The notes: generated by a model from the sequence alone, not told the origin. DNA of 64,000 nucleotides from Paenibacillus sp. MBLB1832 (GCF_032271945.1 NZ_CP130319.1:3057001-3121000), one strand, 5' to 3'; positions 25,815 to 35,614 are shown, counted from the first letter of the stretch. Made by a program: numbers and translations.

Positions 25815-26978
25815 TTGAAATCCTCCATTTCTCAAAGCATTGATGGGAACGCCGATAGATTCAAAGAAATCTCAAGCTATATCGGAGCGAATCCCGAACT
25901 CGGACACGAAGAATTTCTGGCATTTGCCCGGCTGACTGCAGAGTTGGAGCATCACGGCTTTCAAATTGAACGCGGTGTATTAGACATACCAACAGCCTTC
26001 ATCGCTACATACGATTCAGGCAAACCAGGCCCTGTCGTGGCGTTTCTCGCTGAGTACGATGCGCTGCCTGAGCTCGGTCATGCATGCGGCCATCATCTCA
26101 TCTGTATGATGAGTATCGGCGCCGCTATCGGCTTGAAAACCGTCCTGAACGAAACAGGCGGCAGCATACGCGTCTACGGAACACCAGCAGAAGAAACCAA
26201 AGGCGCCAAAGTGCCGATGGCAGAAGCTGGTTTATTCAAGGATGTTGACATCGCCTTGATGGCACACCCTTATTATGCCTATGAAAAATCCGGTGAATCC
26301 CTCGCCATGGATGCCATCCAGTATGAGTTCTTCGGGCGTTCTGCTCACGCCGCAGCACAGCCCTATGAAGGGATCAACGCGCTGGACGCGGTTATCCAGC
26401 TTTTTAACAGCATCAACGCGCTTCGCCAGCAAGTTAAATCACATGCCCGTATTCACGGTATTATCAGCGAAGGCGGCAAAGCACCGAACATTATCCCGGA
26501 CTACGCAGCAGCTCGATTCTACGTGCGTTCGGCATCGCGGACGTATACGAATGAGCTCGTGCAGAAGGTGCTCCACTGCGCTGAAGGTGCAGCGTTGCAA
26601 ACGGGGTGCACGTTGAAAACATCTTTCTATGAGTTTTCTTATGACGAGCTCCGCACGAATGAAACATTGTCGCAGGTGTTCACGGAGCAGTTATTCGCCT
26701 TAGGCGTCGACCCGAAAGAGATTCAAACCGGCCAAGACCATGGCTCTTTAGACTTAGGCAATGTCTCGACGCAATGTCCAACCATTCACCCCTTCGTTAA
26801 AGTCGTGAACGAACGTCATCTGCTGCATACCAAGGAATTTCGCGATCTCGCGATGACGGAACCTGCCTTGGACAGCATGCTGTTCACATCGAAAGCTCTC
26901 GCCTTTACGGCGTATGAAGTGCTCTCGAAGCCAGATTTGCTTGCTGCGATTAAAGCGGAGTTTGCTGCTTCGAAATAG
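25815..26978 (+). CDS. M20 family amidohydrolase / dipeptidase
   Basis: A 387-residue M20D-type metallohydrolase (AbgB/PM20D2/amidohydrolase group). The metal site shows 'FLAEYDALPELGHACGHHL' near 85-100, 'TPAEETKGAKVPM' near 130 with the catalytic Glu pair, 'MAHPYYAY' near 155 and the final His in 'STQCPTIHPFVK'. A dimerisation insert lies between about 175 and 290. Such enzymes hydrolyse N-acyl amino acids, aminobenzoyl-glutamate or dipeptides in the cytoplasm. The start is TTG 25815 with AAGGAG about 11 bases upstream. The gene is monocistronic and ends at a hairpin shared with the convergent transporter gene. Confidence 0.85.
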   Translation: MKSSISQSIDGNADRFKEISSYIGANPELGHEEFLAFARLTAELEHHGFQIERGVLDIPTAFIATYDSGKPGPVVAFLAEYDALPELGHACGHHLICMMSIGAAIGLKTVLNETGGSIRVYGTPAEETKGAKVPMAEAGLFKDVDIALMAHPYYAYEKSGESLAMDAIQYEFFGRSAHAAAQPYEGINALDAVIQLFNSINALRQQVKSHARIHGIISEGGKAPNIIPDYAAARFYVRSASRTYTNELVQKVLHCAEGAALQTGCTLKTSFYEFSYDELRTNETLSQVFTEQLFALGVDPKEIQTGQDHGSLDLGNVSTQCPTIHPFVKVVNERHLLHTKEFRDLAMTEPALDSMLFTSKALAFTAYEVLSKPDLLAAIKAEFAASK

Positions 26979-27007
26979 CCACGTCGTTCGTAAAGCCTAT
27001 TTTCAAT

Positions 27008-27034
27008 ATAAGACCTCTTTGAGGTCTTATTTGT
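27008..27034. terminator. Bidirectional terminator
   Basis: ATAAGACCTC pairs with GAGGTCTTAT around a TTT loop. It lies between the convergent M20 and EamA genes. Confidence 0.8.
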
Positions 27035-27068
27035 TACATCCGCGTTCATTGCTCATATAAGGTTGTTT

Positions 27069-27950
27069 TCAACCCTTCTCATTGCTGCGCAAGAACAACC
27101 CTACGCCAATCAGCAGTAAGCATCCCGCTAACAACTGCATCGTCGTAATCGTCTCCCCCAGCAAGAAATACGCCAGCATAGATGCCCCCAATGGCTCACC
27201 AAGGACGGTCATGGAGACCGATGAAGCTTTCATATATTTCAGCAGCCAATTAAACACATAGTGACCGAATATCGTGGATACTACCGCTAAAAGGAAGAAC
27301 ACCCCCCAATCCGTTGGCGGGTACCCCGTGAACGGTTCGTGGGATGCCACATTCGTAATCGCCAAGGTCAGCGCTGCGAATAGGAAAGCGAGAAAGCTAT
27401 AGACGAAGGCCGATATGCGTTCACGTAAGTTTTTGCCTAATAACATATGTAAAGCGACTGCGATCGTCCCCACGAAGGAAAGGACATCCCCCTTCAGCGC
27501 TTCTCCCGAAAATTGGAAATCCCCCCATCCGATGCAGATCGCGCCAATAATCGCGATACACATCGCGATCACTGAAGAACGACTTGCCCGGACACCGTGC
27601 AACAGAAACGCGCCTACCAGTACGAAGATTGGCTCCAATGTAAGTATCGCTGTGGAGCTGGCTACCGTCGTAAACCTAAGGGAGTCCATCCAGAATAAGA
27701 AGTGCAGGCCAAGTGCAACACCTGACAGTGCAATGCGCAGCCAGTCTCTCCGCACGATCCGCTTAAACTCGTTGCGATACTTCCATAGGAATGGGAGCAT
27801 GAGGACATTGGTGATAAACAACCTGTACATGGCGATGACTGCGGCCGAGGCGTCTGACCATTTGACGAAAATAGAAGAAAAAGAAATAGCAATTATACCA
27901 ATAAGCAGAAAAATGGGAATTGGAATTTTGGTTGGGTTCATTGCGTTCAT
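27069..27950 (-). CDS. EamA/DMT family transporter
   Basis: A 293-residue membrane protein with ten predicted helices in two EamA repeats (about 10-140 and 155-290), the plan of drug/metabolite exporters. 'FSSIFVKWSDASAAVIAMYR' marks the first repeat and 'SVSMTVLGEPLGASMLAYFL' the second. Start ATG at 27950 has AAGGAG eight bases upstream. Members export amino acids, nucleosides or small metabolites; the substrate is not readable. It is transcribed alone. Confidence 0.88.
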   Translation of the reverse strand: MNAMNPTKIPIPIFLLIGIIAISFSSIFVKWSDASAAVIAMYRLFITNVLMLPFLWKYRNEFKRIVRRDWLRIALSGVALGLHFLFWMDSLRFTTVASSTAILTLEPIFVLVGAFLLHGVRASRSSVIAMCIAIIGAICIGWGDFQFSGEALKGDVLSFVGTIAVALHMLLGKNLRERISAFVYSFLAFLFAALTLAITNVASHEPFTGYPPTDWGVFFLLAVVSTIFGHYVFNWLLKYMKASSVSMTVLGEPLGASMLAYFLLGETITTMQLLAGCLLLIGVGLFLRSNEKG

Positions 27951-28023
27951 GTTGTAAACTCCTTAGGTGAAAATAGCGGCGTCTCTTATTTATTGACCGA
28001 TATTCAATTAAATCAGAACACGA

Positions 28024-28057
28024 GAAAGCCCTTCAACTCAAAGGCTGAGCGAAGGGC
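28024..28057 (-). terminator. Terminator after ytxJ
   Basis: On the minus strand GCCCTTC pairs with GAAGGGC around an inner GCTCAGCC/TTTGAG loop, followed by TTTCTCG. It sits 18 bases after the ytxJ stop. Confidence 0.65.
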
Positions 28058-28074
28058 CTCATTGACGTGATGAA

Positions 28075-28416
28075 TTAGTCCAAAACTGCGGACATATGCT
28101 TATTCGTTACAGACCAGTGCGACGTGTTCCAGATCGATTCTTTATCCTTAAAGTAAAGGATTTGCGGTGACGCATGCTTAATGCCGAGATCCTCCGCGAT
28201 TTGATTCGAAACTGGGCGCGACTCGATCACCTTCACTAAGTAATAATCTACCTGTTCATTATGTGTGCCAGATAAATATTGCTCATATTCGTCAAGTGCA
28301 CTCGCACTTACGGGACAAGTTGTGCTGTGTTTCAGGATGACAGCAGGCTTCTCGGATGACCGGTCGAATACCTCTTGCCACTCCGTTAACGTTGTTAACT
28401 CTTTCCAAGCTGACAT
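28075..28416 (-). CDS. ytxJ: Monothiol bacilliredoxin (YtxJ/BrxC family)
   Basis: A 113-residue thioredoxin-fold protein of the YtxJ family, which reduces mixed disulfides with bacillithiol on proteins. The active site is 'KHSTTCPVSASALDEYEQY', a monothiol Cys near residue 33, and a 'SPQILYF' cis-Pro loop follows. The start is ATG 28416, nine bases after AAGGAG; an ATG three codons earlier overlaps that ribosome site. Its presence implies that the host makes bacillithiol. It is monocistronic. Confidence 0.85.
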   Translation of the reverse strand: MSAWKELTTLTEWQEVFDRSSEKPAVILKHSTTCPVSASALDEYEQYLSGTHNEQVDYYLVKVIESRPVSNQIAEDLGIKHASPQILYFKDKESIWNTSHWSVTNKHMSAVLD

Positions 28417-28505
28417 GTGACACATCTCCTTCTCTATACGATTTCATGAAAATTATAGAATAACGAGTGGGTATATGCAACTTACTTGCTTGTTAGAGTA
28501 CGAAA

Positions 28506-28535
28506 AACCCTACCCGCCACTCGGCGAATAGGGTT
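28506..28535 (-). terminator. Terminator after the pucR-type gene
   Basis: On the minus strand AACCCTA pairs with TAGGGTT, with an inner CGCC/GGCG stem, followed by TTTCG. It lies eight bases after the stop codon. Confidence 0.75.
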
Positions 28536-28542
28536 CTCCTAG

Positions 28543-30129
28543 CTATCGAACTTGCAAGAACTGGCGAAATAGAAATACAGCCTTCAATTTCAAGAGATCA
28601 TTGACTTTTTTGAAATCAACTTGCAACAAATCGCTGATCTTCTCCAACCTATACGTCACGGTATTGCGATGAATGAATAATTGCTTAGCCGCCTCACTCA
28701 CTTGACCATCATTCCGAATAAAAACCTCTAGCGTACGAATCATCTCTTGGGAATATTCAGGGTCTTTCTCGAGCAGCGGCCGCAAAATTTTGGCGCAATA
28801 ATCTTCCATCGTCGGCGTCGATAAATGCTGAAAGAGATGCGCGAACTCAATTGTTTCAAAGTTGAGCACTCGGTCAGGCAGCTGCAGCAAGCTGCCCATC
28901 CGCTCCGTCTCGCCGCACTCCATGTAAGCTTCACGCAACGCAGTAGGCTTCGCTTTTGGCGATGACGTGTAGAAAACTAGACCATCTCCTGTTGCCGAAT
29001 TCCCTTCGTATTTACTAAGCAGTTGTGAGAGGTCTTCCTCTGGAAATCCATCCCCTTGTGTTGTCGAATAAATCGAGAACATCCGATCCTTCAGCATAAA
29101 ATGGTACCCGCGGAAATTACTCGATTTCGCATGCGTTTCCATATAGTGCTTCACGTCTTTGAAATTTTCATGCAGCGCTTCCGCGCCAAGAGATTCTTTC
29201 TTCACTTTGGCAACGACACATTGAAAGGCACCTGTAAATATGAATAAGCCTCTCGCTTCGGCCTGCTCCATGAACTCCTCGAGTCCTGCCCCTTTATCCA
29301 GATAGCGGCTCAAATAATTTTGCATATCGCGTTCCGCTGACGCCTCAACAAATGAACGAAACGTGTAGCTCATATGGAACATCAGAATATCCGCTGCTTG
29401 TTGAAACAATCCTTCCTCGACTGCCGTCAGCAATAGCACATCAGGCATAACGAGCAAATGGCCTAAAGGCTCCTCCTGCTGCTGCAAACCAATCCGATAG
29501 GCGCGGTCTTTCCCTGTGTAGACCCACCCTGATTTACGCTTACTCGGCCAATTCTGAGCCAATTGATCTGGACTCCAGGTGCTCGCATTGTATAAGATTT
29601 GACCTCTTGCCCCGACCACAGCCATCGGATACCCTAAAATATCACGAATAAGCTGAAACATCGTTAGCATATGATCTTGCTTCAAACCGACATGCATTAA
29701 TTTCTTTTGCTTCTCGAGCACCGTTTGCAGTAATTCCGTATTTCTGCGGTACTCAGCATTAAACAGCGCATTCATTCCATCCGAAAAAGTAAACTGAAAG
29801 GGCATTTCGATAATTGGAAAATGCAAACGATCCGCTTCCTCCACGACGATTTGCGGCAGTTCCGTCCAAAATCTCCCCAGTTTAATCCCAAGACCTGCGG
29901 CACCGCGGTCATTTAATTTGCGCAGGAGGTTCACGGTTTCTTGCGGGCTGTCTTTCATAGCGAAAGCAGTTGTAAACAACATCTCACCCGATTTCGTCCA
30001 ATCTGCAATATCCGGTGCATCCATGACATTGACGGATTTAACGATACGGGAATCCCCTTGTTTACCAGCGACTAACTTAGCCTCTGTCAACGGATAAATC
30101 GCTAATGCTTCACGAATGGTAAGATGCAT
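28543..30129 (-). CDS. PucR family transcriptional regulator
   Basis: A 528-residue regulator of the PucR/CdaR class, which responds to purine-catabolic or amino-acid-derived ligands. The N-terminal PucR sensor domain covers about 1-125 ('TIREALAIYPLTEAKLVAGK'), a GGDEF-like/CdaR region lies near 280-400, and the C-terminal HTH_30 DNA-binding domain lies near 470-525 ('AAKQLFIHRNTVTYRLEKIS'). The start is ATG 30129, seven bases after AGGGGGA; an upstream ATG 19 codons earlier has no support. No purine degradation or transport gene is adjacent, so its targets lie elsewhere. A promoter and a palindrome precede it. Confidence 0.88.
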   Translation of the reverse strand: MHLTIREALAIYPLTEAKLVAGKQGDSRIVKSVNVMDAPDIADWTKSGEMLFTTAFAMKDSPQETVNLLRKLNDRGAAGLGIKLGRFWTELPQIVVEEADRLHFPIIEMPFQFTFSDGMNALFNAEYRRNTELLQTVLEKQKKLMHVGLKQDHMLTMFQLIRDILGYPMAVVGARGQILYNASTWSPDQLAQNWPSKRKSGWVYTGKDRAYRIGLQQQEEPLGHLLVMPDVLLLTAVEEGLFQQAADILMFHMSYTFRSFVEASAERDMQNYLSRYLDKGAGLEEFMEQAEARGLFIFTGAFQCVVAKVKKESLGAEALHENFKDVKHYMETHAKSSNFRGYHFMLKDRMFSIYSTTQGDGFPEEDLSQLLSKYEGNSATGDGLVFYTSSPKAKPTALREAYMECGETERMGSLLQLPDRVLNFETIEFAHLFQHLSTPTMEDYCAKILRPLLEKDPEYSQEMIRTLEVFIRNDGQVSEAAKQLFIHRNTVTYRLEKISDLLQVDFKKVNDLLKLKAVFLFRQFLQVR

Positions 30130-30156
30130 TGTGATTCCCCCTATGCCTTTTAACCG

Positions 30157-30186
30157 ATTATAGGATGACAGGAAGTATCCAGTCAA
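30157..30186 (-). promoter_or_regulatory. Sigma-A-type promoter for the pucR-type gene
   Basis: On the minus strand TTGACT (30186-30181) and a perfect TATAAT (30162-30157) are 18 bases apart, with the -10 about 28 bases before the start codon. Confidence 0.6.
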
Positions 30187-30241
30187 TGCTTTTGTGTCAA
30201 TAAACCTTACACTATAGACGTATTTATGAAAATTTAATGAA

Positions 30242-30274
30242 ATAACATCATTTTAATGTTATATAACATAACAT
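30242..30274. promoter_or_regulatory. Nested palindromes built on ATAACAT/ATGTTAT
   Basis: ATAACAT at 30242-30248 is inverted at 30256-30262, and the latter half also forms the perfect palindrome ATGTTATATAACAT (30256-30269), with a further ATAACAT after it. The cluster lies 56-85 bases upstream of the pucR-type promoter. It could be an autoregulatory operator; the AT-rich context lowers confidence. Confidence 0.35.
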
Positions 30275-30287
30275 CAACAACACAAAA

Positions 30288-30319
30288 GAACCCCCAACAC
30301 CAGAAATCACTTGGTATTG
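30288..30319 (-). terminator. Possible terminator after the thioesterase gene
   Basis: On the minus strand CAATACCA pairs with TGGTGTTG (one wobble) and is followed by GGGGGTTCTTTTG. The T run is weak. It would end the leftward fad operon. Confidence 0.4.
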
Positions 30320-30341
30320 AAGGCCGCATATTCAATAATCT

Positions 30342-30758
30342 TTAAATGACTCGGAACGTTCCTGTCCCCATCGTGCCCAAATTCCCTTCACTGTCCACGA
30401 CACGGCCTTGGGCAGTAATCATTTTGCGGGATTGATGCACAAGCTCCGCCGTGACCAACAATCGCCCTGCGTAAAGCGGAGAAACGAAGTGGACATTCAA
30501 GTTCGTCGTCACGACTTTCTCCTCGGGCCTAGCGATCATCGCAATGATTCCCATTGCTGTATCGAGCAGCGAAGAGGTCACGCCGCCATGCACCATCCCG
30601 ATCGGATTGAGATGGTGAGGTTTCGCTTCTAGTGCGATGGTAATCGCGCCATTTTCCATGGTAACGAATTCGCATCCCAGAAAACCCCAGAAAGTGGACT
30701 CCGCAGAGGCAGCTAACTGTTGTAATTTACGAATTAAGCGTTCTTGCGTATCATCCAT
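30342..30758 (-). CDS. PaaI-type hotdog thioesterase
   Basis: A 138-residue hotdog-fold acyl-CoA thioesterase. The signature 'LNPIGMVHGGVTSSLLDTAM' near residues 50-70 includes the active-site HGG and catalytic Asp. A strand 'VTTNLNVHFVSPLYAGRLLV' completes the fold. It hydrolyses acyl-CoA or aromatic acyl-CoA thioesters. Start ATG at 30758 follows GGAGGGAG. It lies 64 bases downstream of the acyl-CoA ligase gene with no terminator between them, so it is probably the last gene of the fatty-acid degradation transcript and may recover CoA. Confidence 0.8.
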   Translation of the reverse strand: MDDTQERLIRKLQQLAASAESTFWGFLGCEFVTMENGAITIALEAKPHHLNPIGMVHGGVTSSLLDTAMGIIAMIARPEEKVVTTNLNVHFVSPLYAGRLLVTAELVHQSRKMITAQGRVVDSEGNLGTMGTGTFRVI

Positions 30759-30822
30759 CGGACTCCCTCCACGTCTTTAGCAAAGGGCTGCTCCGTTATT
30801 GGGTAGCGAAGCTACACCACCT

Positions 30823-32493
30823 TCACTTGGTCATTTCTTCTTCTAACAATTGACGCCGCAATACTTTGCCAATCATTGTTTTGGGCAGTGATTGACGGAA
30901 TTCAACCTTGCGAGGAACTTTATAAGCTGCAAGCCGTTCCCGGCACCAAATGTCCAATTCTTTCTCGGTCAATGTCATGCCCTCACGAAGCACGATAAAC
31001 GCCTTAACCGTTTCACCTCGATATTCATCAGGAACCCCGGCAACTGCTGCTTCAAGAATAGCAGGATGTTCGTAGAGAACTTCTTCTATATCACGAGGAT
31101 AAATGTTAAAGCCACCCGCAATAATTAAATCTTTCTTACGGTCAACGATCGAGAAGAAGCCATCTTCATCCATGCGCCCCATATCCCCGGTGTACAGCCA
31201 GCCATCCTTGATCGTCTTTGCCGTTTCTTGCTCACGCCGCCAGTAACCTTTCATCACTTGGGGACCTTTAATGATAATCTCGCCGATCTCACCAATCGGC
31301 AATTCCTCGCCTGAGTCCGAATCAACGACTTTCGTCACGGTATCTGGAAAAGGAACACCAATCGTGCCTATTTTACGAAAACCCCAAATCGGATTTGCAT
31401 GCGTGACAGGCGAGGCTTCCGTTAAGCCATACCCTTCGATAAGCTTACCTCCCGTCAGCGCCTCGAATCGCTCTTGCACCTCCAAAGGAAGCGGGGCTGA
31501 ACCGCTTACACAAACGTTAATCGAGGATATATCAACCTCTTTCACCCGTTTATGATTAATCAAGGCAACATACATGGTTGGCGCGCCAGGAAAAATAGTA
31601 GGCCTTAATTTGTCGATCGTGTCAAGAATCATATCGATATCGAACTTCGGAATGAGAATCAGCATGCCCGCTCGATGCATCGCTTGATTCAATAACACCG
31701 TCAATCCAAAGACATGGAAGCAAGGAATGGCACCCAAGAAGCGATCACCGCCAGCCTCTTCGCGGTAGCACCAATGGCTCGTTTGATACGTATTCGCAAT
31801 TAAATTAGCGTGCGTCAACATAACGCCTTTGGCTAAGCCCGTCGTGCCTCCTGTATATTGGAGAAGCGCAATGTCTTCCTCTGCATTCACTTGCTCACAA
31901 ATCGGTTCTGCCGAGGCAGCTCGCAGCAATTTCTTGAAGGCATAAACGCCGTCTCCATACGCAACATCGAGCTTGGCGCCGTCCCTTTTCATTTTGATCG
32001 GATATAACCAATTCTTTGGAAAAGGCAGATAATCCTTAATCGAAGTGACGATGACATGCCGGAGGAAAGTCCTTGACTTCGCTTTCTGTACACGTTCAAA
32101 CAATAAATCCAATGTGACGATCACTACAGCTTCCGAATCCGAGAGCTGGTGAACCAGCTCTCTCTCCACATATAACGGATTCGTCATCACCACAATCCCG
32201 CCCATCATTAACGTTCCGAAATACGCGATAATGGCCGAGGGACAATTCGGCAGCATAATCGATACTCGCTCCCCTGAACGAACTCCGAGATCTAGCAGCA
32301 CATGAGCAAATTGATACGATGCCGTGACTAACTCACGATATGACAGTTTTTTGCCCAAGAAAAACAAGGCAGGACGATCTGGAAATTGACTTGCGGAATC
32401 AACCAACAAACGTGCTAGATTATGTTTCGGGTACTCGTACGTCGGCGCCACTTCCGCAGGATAATGACGCAACCAAGGCTTTGTCTCCCCCAT
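30823..32493 (-). CDS. fadD: Long-chain fatty-acid-CoA ligase
   Basis: A 556-residue adenylate-forming enzyme that activates fatty acids with ATP and CoA. The AMP-binding signature is 'LQYTGGTTGLAKGVMLTH' near 215, followed by 'GYGLTEASPVTHANP' near 350, 'DGWLYTGDMGRMDEDGFFSI' near 425 and the C-terminal Lys in 'LPKTMIGKVLRRQL'. This closely fits LcfA/FadD. Start ATG at 32493 follows AAGGGGATGG. It is 36 bases downstream of the acyl-CoA dehydrogenase gene on the same strand. In B. subtilis the equivalent lcfA heads the fadR-etf operon instead, so the gene order differs here. Confidence 0.93.
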   Translation of the reverse strand: MGETKPWLRHYPAEVAPTYEYPKHNLARLLVDSASQFPDRPALFFLGKKLSYRELVTASYQFAHVLLDLGVRSGERVSIMLPNCPSAIIAYFGTLMMGGIVVMTNPLYVERELVHQLSDSEAVVIVTLDLLFERVQKAKSRTFLRHVIVTSIKDYLPFPKNWLYPIKMKRDGAKLDVAYGDGVYAFKKLLRAASAEPICEQVNAEEDIALLQYTGGTTGLAKGVMLTHANLIANTYQTSHWCYREEAGGDRFLGAIPCFHVFGLTVLLNQAMHRAGMLILIPKFDIDMILDTIDKLRPTIFPGAPTMYVALINHKRVKEVDISSINVCVSGSAPLPLEVQERFEALTGGKLIEGYGLTEASPVTHANPIWGFRKIGTIGVPFPDTVTKVVDSDSGEELPIGEIGEIIIKGPQVMKGYWRREQETAKTIKDGWLYTGDMGRMDEDGFFSIVDRKKDLIIAGGFNIYPRDIEEVLYEHPAILEAAVAGVPDEYRGETVKAFIVLREGMTLTEKELDIWCRERLAAYKVPRKVEFRQSLPKTMIGKVLRRQLLEEEMTK

Positions 32494-32529
32494 ACAGAAC
32501 CATCCCCTTCAGGTTCATGACATCGTTCC

Positions 32530-34302
32530 TCAACTGATGAATTTCTCACCCTGAATTACACGTGCGGCGATGTCACGCTTCAACCCGACCGTATTGACAC
32601 TGCTGCGTCTGGACAGTTTCTTAAGCATAGATAGCTGAGTCCGAAGCACATCTCCTTCTTCCATCGTACTAAGCGCTTCTTTGGCATATGCCTCAATTTT
32701 GTCAAAAGCCTCATGAACAAATACCGTCGTCAATTGGATCGCGTTGGCCGCTTTCGCTTCGCCTTGGTTTTGAATGATTTTCAGTGTGCGTAATAATCCG
32801 CTCTCTGCTGCAAAAATTTGAATCATCATATCTGCCAGACAACTCAATATCTCTTGGTTTTTCTCTAACGTCATGCCATACTTCTGAACCGCAAGTCCGC
32901 CGACCATGAGGAATACTTTCTTCGCCATCGACACCAGATGCGTTTCTTCAGCTAACATTTCTTCAAACGTTTGACCTGGCATATACGAAAGCAGCTCGCC
33001 TTGCAGCTCCTGTGCTTTTTGCAGTAAAGGCAGCTCGCCTTTCATCGCTTTTTTCACCAGTGTGCCTGGAATGAGCAAGCGGTTAATTTCATTCGTGCCT
33101 TCGAAAATCCGATTAATCCGCGAATCGCGATAGATGCGCTCCACTTTATACTCTTGAATAAAGCCATAGCCGCCATGGATCTGCAAGCCTTCATCCGCAA
33201 CAAAATCCAGCACCTCGGAAGCAAACACTTTATTAATTGAGCACTCCAGCGCGTATTCGGAAATCCCTTTGGCCGATGTCTTCCCAGCATCATGACTCGT
33301 GTGATCAATATCTTTGAGGATGTTATCGAAAAGGCCTGTCGTGCGGTACACCATGCTCTCAAGTATATAGGTTTGAATGTTCATTTCTGCCAGCTTCTTG
33401 CCAATGAGCGGGAAACGCGAGATCGGCGTCTGGAACTGCTGACGCGTATTCGCATATTTGACCGCAAGCTCAATCGTTTCTTTGGCTGCACCCAAACATC
33501 CCACTGCTAATTTATATCGACCAATGTTCAAAATATTAAACGCAATCAGATGTCCCTTTCCGATCTCGCCGAGCAGGTTTTCGACTGGCACTTTGACATC
33601 TTCGAAAAATAAAGGGCGCGTCGACGAGCCTTTAATGCCCATCTTCTTCTCTTCAGGGCCCATCGTGAAGCCTGGATCACCTTTTTCCACGATAAAAGCT
33701 GTGAAATCCGTGCCGTTAATTTTGGCATAGACGATGAAAATATCTGCAAAACCCGCATTCGTAATATACAATTTGGACCCATTTAAAATATAATGCTTCC
33801 CGTCATCAGACAATCGAGCCGTCGTCTTCGCACCCAATGCATCTGAGCCCGAAGTCGGCTCCGTAAGGCAATAGGCCGCGATTTTCGCTCCCGTTGCGAG
33901 ATCTGGCAAATATTTCTTCTTCTGTTCCGTCGTTCCGAAGAACACGATCGGCAGCGTTCCGATCCCGACATGTGCGCCAATGGATAAAGCGAAGGAGGAC
34001 GCCCGCGCTAAATTTTCGCTGATGATCGTTGAGCTAACTTTATCCAGGCCAAGTCCACCATAAATTTCAGGTACGTCTGCACCAAGCAAACCAAGATCGC
34101 CAGCACTGCGCATGAGCTTAACCGTCAAATCATAATCCAACTTCTCGAGATGCTCATCATTGGGCATCACTTCCCCGTTTACATAATCACGGGTCGTTTC
34201 CGCGATCATGCGATGCTCTTCGGTAAAATCCTCCGGTGTTACAATGGCTTGGCAGTCAAGATCTGAAATGACAAAACTTCCACCTACAATTTTGCTTGTC
34301 AT
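32530..34302 (-). CDS. fadE: Acyl-CoA dehydrogenase
   Basis: A 590-residue FAD enzyme catalysing the first beta-oxidation step, acyl-CoA to trans-2-enoyl-CoA, with electrons passed to EtfAB. The N-terminal helical domain covers about 25-145. FAD/substrate motifs follow: 'AYCLTEPTSGSDALGAKTTA' near 150 and 'LYITNAGFADIFIVYAKI' near 190. The C-terminal domain has 'LQIHGGYGFIQEYKVERIYR' near 395, with the catalytic Glu region 'GTNEINRLL' near 425. About 150 extra C-terminal residues match the longer FadE of Bacillus. Start ATG at 34302 follows AAGGAG. It lies 57 bases after fadA. Confidence 0.93.
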   Translation of the reverse strand: MTSKIVGGSFVISDLDCQAIVTPEDFTEEHRMIAETTRDYVNGEVMPNDEHLEKLDYDLTVKLMRSAGDLGLLGADVPEIYGGLGLDKVSSTIISENLARASSFALSIGAHVGIGTLPIVFFGTTEQKKKYLPDLATGAKIAAYCLTEPTSGSDALGAKTTARLSDDGKHYILNGSKLYITNAGFADIFIVYAKINGTDFTAFIVEKGDPGFTMGPEEKKMGIKGSSTRPLFFEDVKVPVENLLGEIGKGHLIAFNILNIGRYKLAVGCLGAAKETIELAVKYANTRQQFQTPISRFPLIGKKLAEMNIQTYILESMVYRTTGLFDNILKDIDHTSHDAGKTSAKGISEYALECSINKVFASEVLDFVADEGLQIHGGYGFIQEYKVERIYRDSRINRIFEGTNEINRLLIPGTLVKKAMKGELPLLQKAQELQGELLSYMPGQTFEEMLAEETHLVSMAKKVFLMVGGLAVQKYGMTLEKNQEILSCLADMMIQIFAAESGLLRTLKIIQNQGEAKAANAIQLTTVFVHEAFDKIEAYAKEALSTMEEGDVLRTQLSMLKKLSRRSSVNTVGLKRDIAARVIQGEKFIS

Positions 34303-34359
34303 ATGGCTTCTCTCCTTAACATGTGGATGATAATGGAAAAACTTGGGATCACTGACCGG

Positions 34360-35556
34360 TTACTCCGCTGCGTGGACTTGAAATACGCCTGCGGCGCCCA
34401 TACCGCCGCCGATACACATGGACACCACGCCATAACCGCCGCCCCTGCGCTGCAGCTCGTAGATCAGACTCGTCGTCAGCTTCGCGCCTGTACAGCCTAG
34501 CGGATGACCGAGCGCAATGGCGCCGCCGTTCACATTCACTCTATTTTCATCTAAGCCCAGCTCGCGCACGATATGAAGGCATTGGGAAGCGAAGGCTTCG
34601 TTAATCTCAAAAAGATCTACATCAGCAAGTGAAATCCCCGCCATCTGAAGCGCCTTCGGAATCGCCTTCACAGGGCCGACACCCATTATTTCCGGTTCTA
34701 CGCCAGAAAGTGCAAACGATTTAAACGTCGCCATCGGCTTCAGCCCGAGCGCCTCGGCGCGCTCGCGGCTCATCAGCACGGCCGCCGCTGCGCCGTCTGA
34801 CGTCTGTGACGCGTTGCCCGCCGTCACCGTGCCCCCCAAGCTGAAGGCTGGCTTCAGCTTGCTGAGCCCTTCCACGGATGTATCAGGGCGTACGCCCTCA
34901 TCAGCGGCAAACACAAACTCCCGAACGTACGCTTTGCCGCGTTCGTCAACGCCTTTCACGCTCGTGCTCACCGGCACGATCTCATCGACGAAGCGGCCTG
35001 CTGCGATGGCCGCCGCTGCCTTCTGATGGCTGCGCGTGGCGAAGCCATCCTGCGCTTCGCGCGAGATGCCGAAGCGCTCCGCGACGGCTTCGGCGGTGTG
35101 CCCCATGCCCATGTACACCTCGGGCATAGTCTCGACCAGCCGCGGATGCGGTGAGAGCTTGAAGCCCGTCATCGGGACGTGGCTCATGCTCTCAACGCCT
35201 CCAGCGATGATCACCTCGGCGTGGCCGAGCATGATGCGCTCCGCCGCATAAGCGATGGCTTGCAAGCCGGAGGAACAGAAGCGATTGACCGTGATCGCGG
35301 GCACAGTCACGGGAAAGCCCGCATACAGCGACATCGTGCGGGCGAAGTTCAGCCCTTGCTCCCCTTCGGGCATCGCGCAGCCGATGATGATATCCTCGAC
35401 ATCGCCCTTGTCGAGGCCAGGAACACGCCGTACCGCTTCTTCGAGTACGGCTTTACCTAAATCTTCCGCGCGGGTTTGCGCGAAGCTGCCTTTCTTCGCG
35501 CGCCCAACGGCAGTTCGCGTTATCGATACAATGACGGCTTCCTTCATCGAACTCAC
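34360..35556 (-). CDS. fadA: Acetyl-CoA C-acyltransferase (thiolase)
   Basis: A 398-residue thiolase that cleaves 3-ketoacyl-CoA with CoA in the last beta-oxidation step. The nucleophilic Cys is in '[20 protein letters not shown]' near residue 92. The other catalytic residues are in '[18 protein letters not shown]' (His near 350) and '[18 protein letters not shown]' (Cys near 382). Start ATG at 35556 follows AAGAGGTGAG. Base composition is more GC-rich than its neighbours. The 294-base gap before it holds 50-bp-spaced repeats and might contain a promoter. Confidence 0.94.
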   Translation of the reverse strand: MSSMKEAVIVSITRTAVGRAKKGSFAQTRAEDLGKAVLEEAVRRVPGLDKGDVEDIIIGCAMPEGEQGLNFARTMSLYAGFPVTVPAITVNRFCSSGLQAIAYAAERIMLGHAEVIIAGGVESMSHVPMTGFKLSPHPRLVETMPEVYMGMGHTAEAVAERFGISREAQDGFATRSHQKAAAAIAAGRFVDEIVPVSTSVKGVDERGKAYVREFVFAADEGVRPDTSVEGLSKLKPAFSLGGTVTAGNASQTSDGAAAAVLMSRERAEALGLKPMATFKSFALSGVEPEIMGVGPVKAIPKALQMAGISLADVDLFEINEAFASQCLHIVRELGLDENRVNVNGGAIALGHPLGCTGAKLTTSLIYELQRRGGGYGVVSMCIGGGMGAAGVFQVHAAE

Positions 35557-35614
35557 CTCTTATTCGGTAATTGGATTAAAGCTCTTCTATCTCACGATCC
35601 GCTCAGTTTTTCTT

